From the NCBI GenBank assembly GCA_038318455.1, contig JBBQCF010000012.1, forward strand, positions 1 to 21,902: a stretch of 21,902 nt of DNA, written 5' to 3'. The stretch's first letter is position 1. Each line of letters opens with the position of its first letter. The position numbers were made by a program, and so were the translations under genes. Origin of the DNA: UBA12068 sp038318455. GTDB lineage: Bacteria > Patescibacteriota > Minisyncoccia > Moranbacterales > GWC2-37-73. Below, in pieces: positions 20,363 through 21,902 of this stretch. The notes beneath the pieces are model-generated. The model made no database searches, was not told the DNA's origin, and was given only the letters and a program-made list of their open reading frames with translations.

Positions 20363-21235
20363 CTATGCTCTCAAGAGTTCAAGTTCTCTTGAAATGCTTA
20401 GCTCCAATTGTCTTTTTTCATCTGCATCAAGTGGTCTAGTTCCAAAGACCCTAGCAAATTCATCATCCTCCATGAGAATTAAATATTTACGACACTCCTC
20501 CTTACACATTTTTACCGAAAATTTAGCTATCTGATCATAATTTCCAATGATCTGGTTTTCTTCATCGCCAATACAATATAAGATTTTATCGTCGTCGATT
20601 CCAACAAAATACCTTTCTGGCTGATCTTGATAGTTATCACTTCTTGAGACTTCATCTTCCTTATTATTATCCACAATGACAACATTTTTTTGAGAAATAT
20701 TTCTTTTTCTTAAGGCTAACAAGAATGGCTTATCCTTATTTTGAAATCTCTTAAAAAGAAATACCAACGCAACTAAGGACAAAGAAAATATTAAAAGAAC
20801 TAACAAGGAGAGATATACTTTTACATAATTTATTGGTGCATCTTGACCATTTTTATCCATCCTTGTTTTCGTAGTAACAGGAATTTTCACTACTGATTTT
20901 TCAGGAATAGGGATCCTCACTGCTGCCTTTTCAGCTTCCATCTTTACAGTTTTCACCTTTTCAGGTGGAACCATAACAACAGGAGTTTTGGATTTGATAG
21001 ACTCAAATTTTACGATAAATTTCTGCCCAGGATAAATCAAATTAGGATTTTTTTGATTTTTCAAATTGCCTTTGTTCAATTCTATCAGCGCCCGATGATT
21101 CACATTATATTTCTTTGCTAAAGTCCAAAAATTATCACCTTTTTTTACTGAAAATTCGATTGTTTCAGCAAATACTACGCTAGAGAAAAAAACAGCACAA
21201 AGCAAAACAACCACCAAAATAGCAAATCTTCTCAT
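20363..21235 (-). CDS. Secreted-type LysM protein with internal membrane anchor
   Basis: A 290-residue protein. A signal peptide (residues 1-23, cut predicted after VFA) is followed by one LysM domain (about 27-76: FSVKKGDNFWTLAKKYNV, NPNLIYPGQKFIV), which binds peptidoglycan-type glycans. A Pro/Lys/Val-rich linker leads to a TM segment (about 138-162) and a cytoplasmic, charged domain of about 125 residues (YFVGIDDDKILYCIGDEENQ) that I do not recognise. The topology places LysM at the wall and the unknown domain inside, which would suit a wall-sensing or anchoring protein. The start is set by AAAAGGAGA six bases upstream of the ATG. A promoter lies at 21313 and a terminator follows the stop. 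Confidence 0.85.
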   Translation of the reverse strand: MRRFAILVVVLLCAVFFSSVVFAETIEFSVKKGDNFWTLAKKYNVNHRALIELNKGNLKNQKNPNLIYPGQKFIVKFESIKSKTPVVMVPPEKVKTVKMEAEKAAVRIPIPEKSVVKIPVTTKTRMDKNGQDAPINYVKVYLSLLVLLIFSLSLVALVFLFKRFQNKDKPFLLALRKRNISQKNVVIVDNNKEDEVSRSDNYQDQPERYFVGIDDDKILYCIGDEENQIIGNYDQIAKFSVKMCKEECRKYLILMEDDEFARVFGTRPLDADEKRQLELSISRELELLRA

Positions 21236-21312
21236 AACACTCTCCTTTTGCTCTCGAAGTTAACTCCAATCATATAAAAAATTGTCAAAAAACAATAAAA
21301 ATAGTACCTTTC

Positions 21313-21341
21313 ATTTAACACCATATTCTAGAAAATGTCAA
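21313..21341 (-). promoter_or_regulatory. Promoter candidate for the LysM gene
   Basis: Minus strand TTGACA (21336-21341), 17 bases, TTAAAT (21313-21318), just past the rplL terminator. A second TTGACA occurs nearer the gene without a good -10. Confidence 0.5.
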
Positions 21342-21349
21342 GTCAAACG

Positions 21350-21385
21350 AAAAAGACCTTCCGATTTTAAACGGAAGGTCTTTTT
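21350..21385 (-). terminator. Intrinsic terminator after rplL
   Basis: AAAAAGACCTTCCG (21350-21363) pairs with CGGAAGGTCTTTTT (21372-21385) across an 8-base loop; on the minus strand it ends in TTTTT. Confidence 0.92.
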
Positions 21386-21405
21386 AGAACCAATTTAACC
21401 CAGTA

Positions 21406-21804
21406 TTACTTCAATACTACAGTTGCACCAGCTTCTTCAAGTTTCTTTTTCACATCTTCAGCAGCAGCCTTAGCAATCTTTTCTTTGATTACTTTTGGAG
21501 CAGCATCAACCAAGTCTTTTGCTTCCTTAAGTCCAAGACCAGTGATTTCGCGAACAGCCTTAATCACATTGATTTTTTGTGCACCAGCTGAAGTCAATTC
21601 AACATCGAATTCAGATTTTTCCTCAGCAGCTTCTGCAGCAGCAGGAGCAGCTCCCATCATCATTGGAGCAGCAGCTGAAACACCAAATTTTTCCTCAAGA
21701 ACCTTCACAAGTTCAGAAAGATCCAAAACACTCATCTTTTCGATTTCTGCAACAAGTTTTTCAAATTTTGCAGGAACCACAACGTCCTTTTTTTCTTCAG
21801 TCAT
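21406..21804 (-). CDS. rplL: 50S ribosomal protein L7/L12
   Basis: Stalk protein of the large ribosomal subunit that recruits and stimulates translation GTPases. The 132-residue protein has the N-terminal dimerisation helices (FEKLVAEIEKMSVLDLSELVKVLEEKFGV), an Ala/Met-rich hinge (AAAPMMMGAAPAAAEAAEE) and the C-terminal domain with FDVELTSAGAQKINVIKAVR and LGLKEAKDLVDAAPKVIKE. It is slightly longer than E. coli L7/L12 because of a short charged start (MTEEKKDVVVPAK). The in-frame ATG at 21858 would add a low-complexity KLTKLTKLK stretch encoded by a tandem repeat, so 21804 is preferred. rplJ would be expected upstream but lies outside the window. A strong terminator follows. Confidence 0.96.
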   Translation of the reverse strand: MTEEKKDVVVPAKFEKLVAEIEKMSVLDLSELVKVLEEKFGVSAAAPMMMGAAPAAAEAAEEKSEFDVELTSAGAQKINVIKAVREITGLGLKEAKDLVDAAPKVIKEKIAKAAAEDVKKKLEEAGATVVLK

Positions 21805-21815
21805 ACTCTTAGGTT

Positions 21816-21838
21816 TTAGCTTCGTTAGCTTCGTTAGC
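21816..21838 (-). repeat. 9-base tandem repeat in the rplL leader
   Basis: On the minus strand GCTAACGAA occurs twice in tandem followed by GCTAA, ending 12 bases before the rplL start. It lies in the 98-base leader visible upstream, which is otherwise AT-rich with no clear SD. Confidence 0.6.
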
Positions 21839-21902
21839 TTTTTAGGCAAAACAAGCAACTAACTAAATTTAATTTATAAATAATAATTATCGATTTCTAA
21901 TA

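Overview
The window looks like a chromosomal segment of an AT-rich member of the Candidate Phyla Radiation (Patescibacteria), most likely a Parcubacteria-type lineage. This is inferred from the gene mix: a conserved two-domain orphan protein, DUF5652, GtrA and PIG-V-like membrane proteins, compact single-copy housekeeping genes, and many starts without a Shine-Dalgarno (SD). TGA ends several genes (for example at 10760-10762, 12163-12165 and 14396-14398), so the standard bacterial code is used, not the UGA=Gly code of Gracilibacteria/SR1. No database search was possible; family calls rest on visible motifs.

Layout. (1) 1-3311, minus strand: a housekeeping run, DUF5652 protein, tsaC (t6A synthesis), lysS, and a PIG-V-like glycosyltransferase cut by the window edge, probably from a promoter at 3387-3416. 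(2) 3425-6984, plus strand: a coiled-coil/two-beta-domain orphan, a GtrA-like protein, a terminator and dnaX. dnaX carries an in-frame A AAA AAA heptamer with an immediate -1 frame stop, as in the E. coli gamma/tau gene. (3) 7046-7607: tRNA-Gln(UUG) followed by two GC-rich, foldable, non-coding units that end in exact copies of the tRNA 3' end and are separated by strong hairpins. (4) 7624-12210: a modular accessory stretch with pentapeptide-repeat protein, NYN-domain protein, a very small TTG-start gene, M16 peptidase, HD-type (p)ppGpp hydrolase-like protein, and a membrane protein plus zinc-ribbon pair. Most units have their own promoter and terminator, and most of these genes have a strong SD. 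(5) 12297-13976: a structurally odd tRNA and a prenyltransferase-like/IPP-isomerase fusion. (6) 17928-14046, minus strand: a five-gene cluster of DUF2892 membrane protein, NapH-like polyferredoxin, ECF sigma factor, three-TM protein and small secreted metal-binding-like protein. A shared bipartite promoter-like motif lies before the first and last genes. (7) 18019-20309: a PLD/cardiolipin-synthase-like gene followed by a GHKL (MORC/Hsp90-like) ATPase. (8) 21804-20363, minus strand: rplL, terminator, and a LysM membrane protein.

The two most system-like items are the ECF sigma/membrane-redox cluster, which looks like one regulated envelope redox unit, and the tRNA-Gln-anchored structured repeats, which match no element type I can name. 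The dnaX slippery site is a strong candidate for programmed frameshifting. No CRISPR array, transposase, integrase or rRNA was seen.
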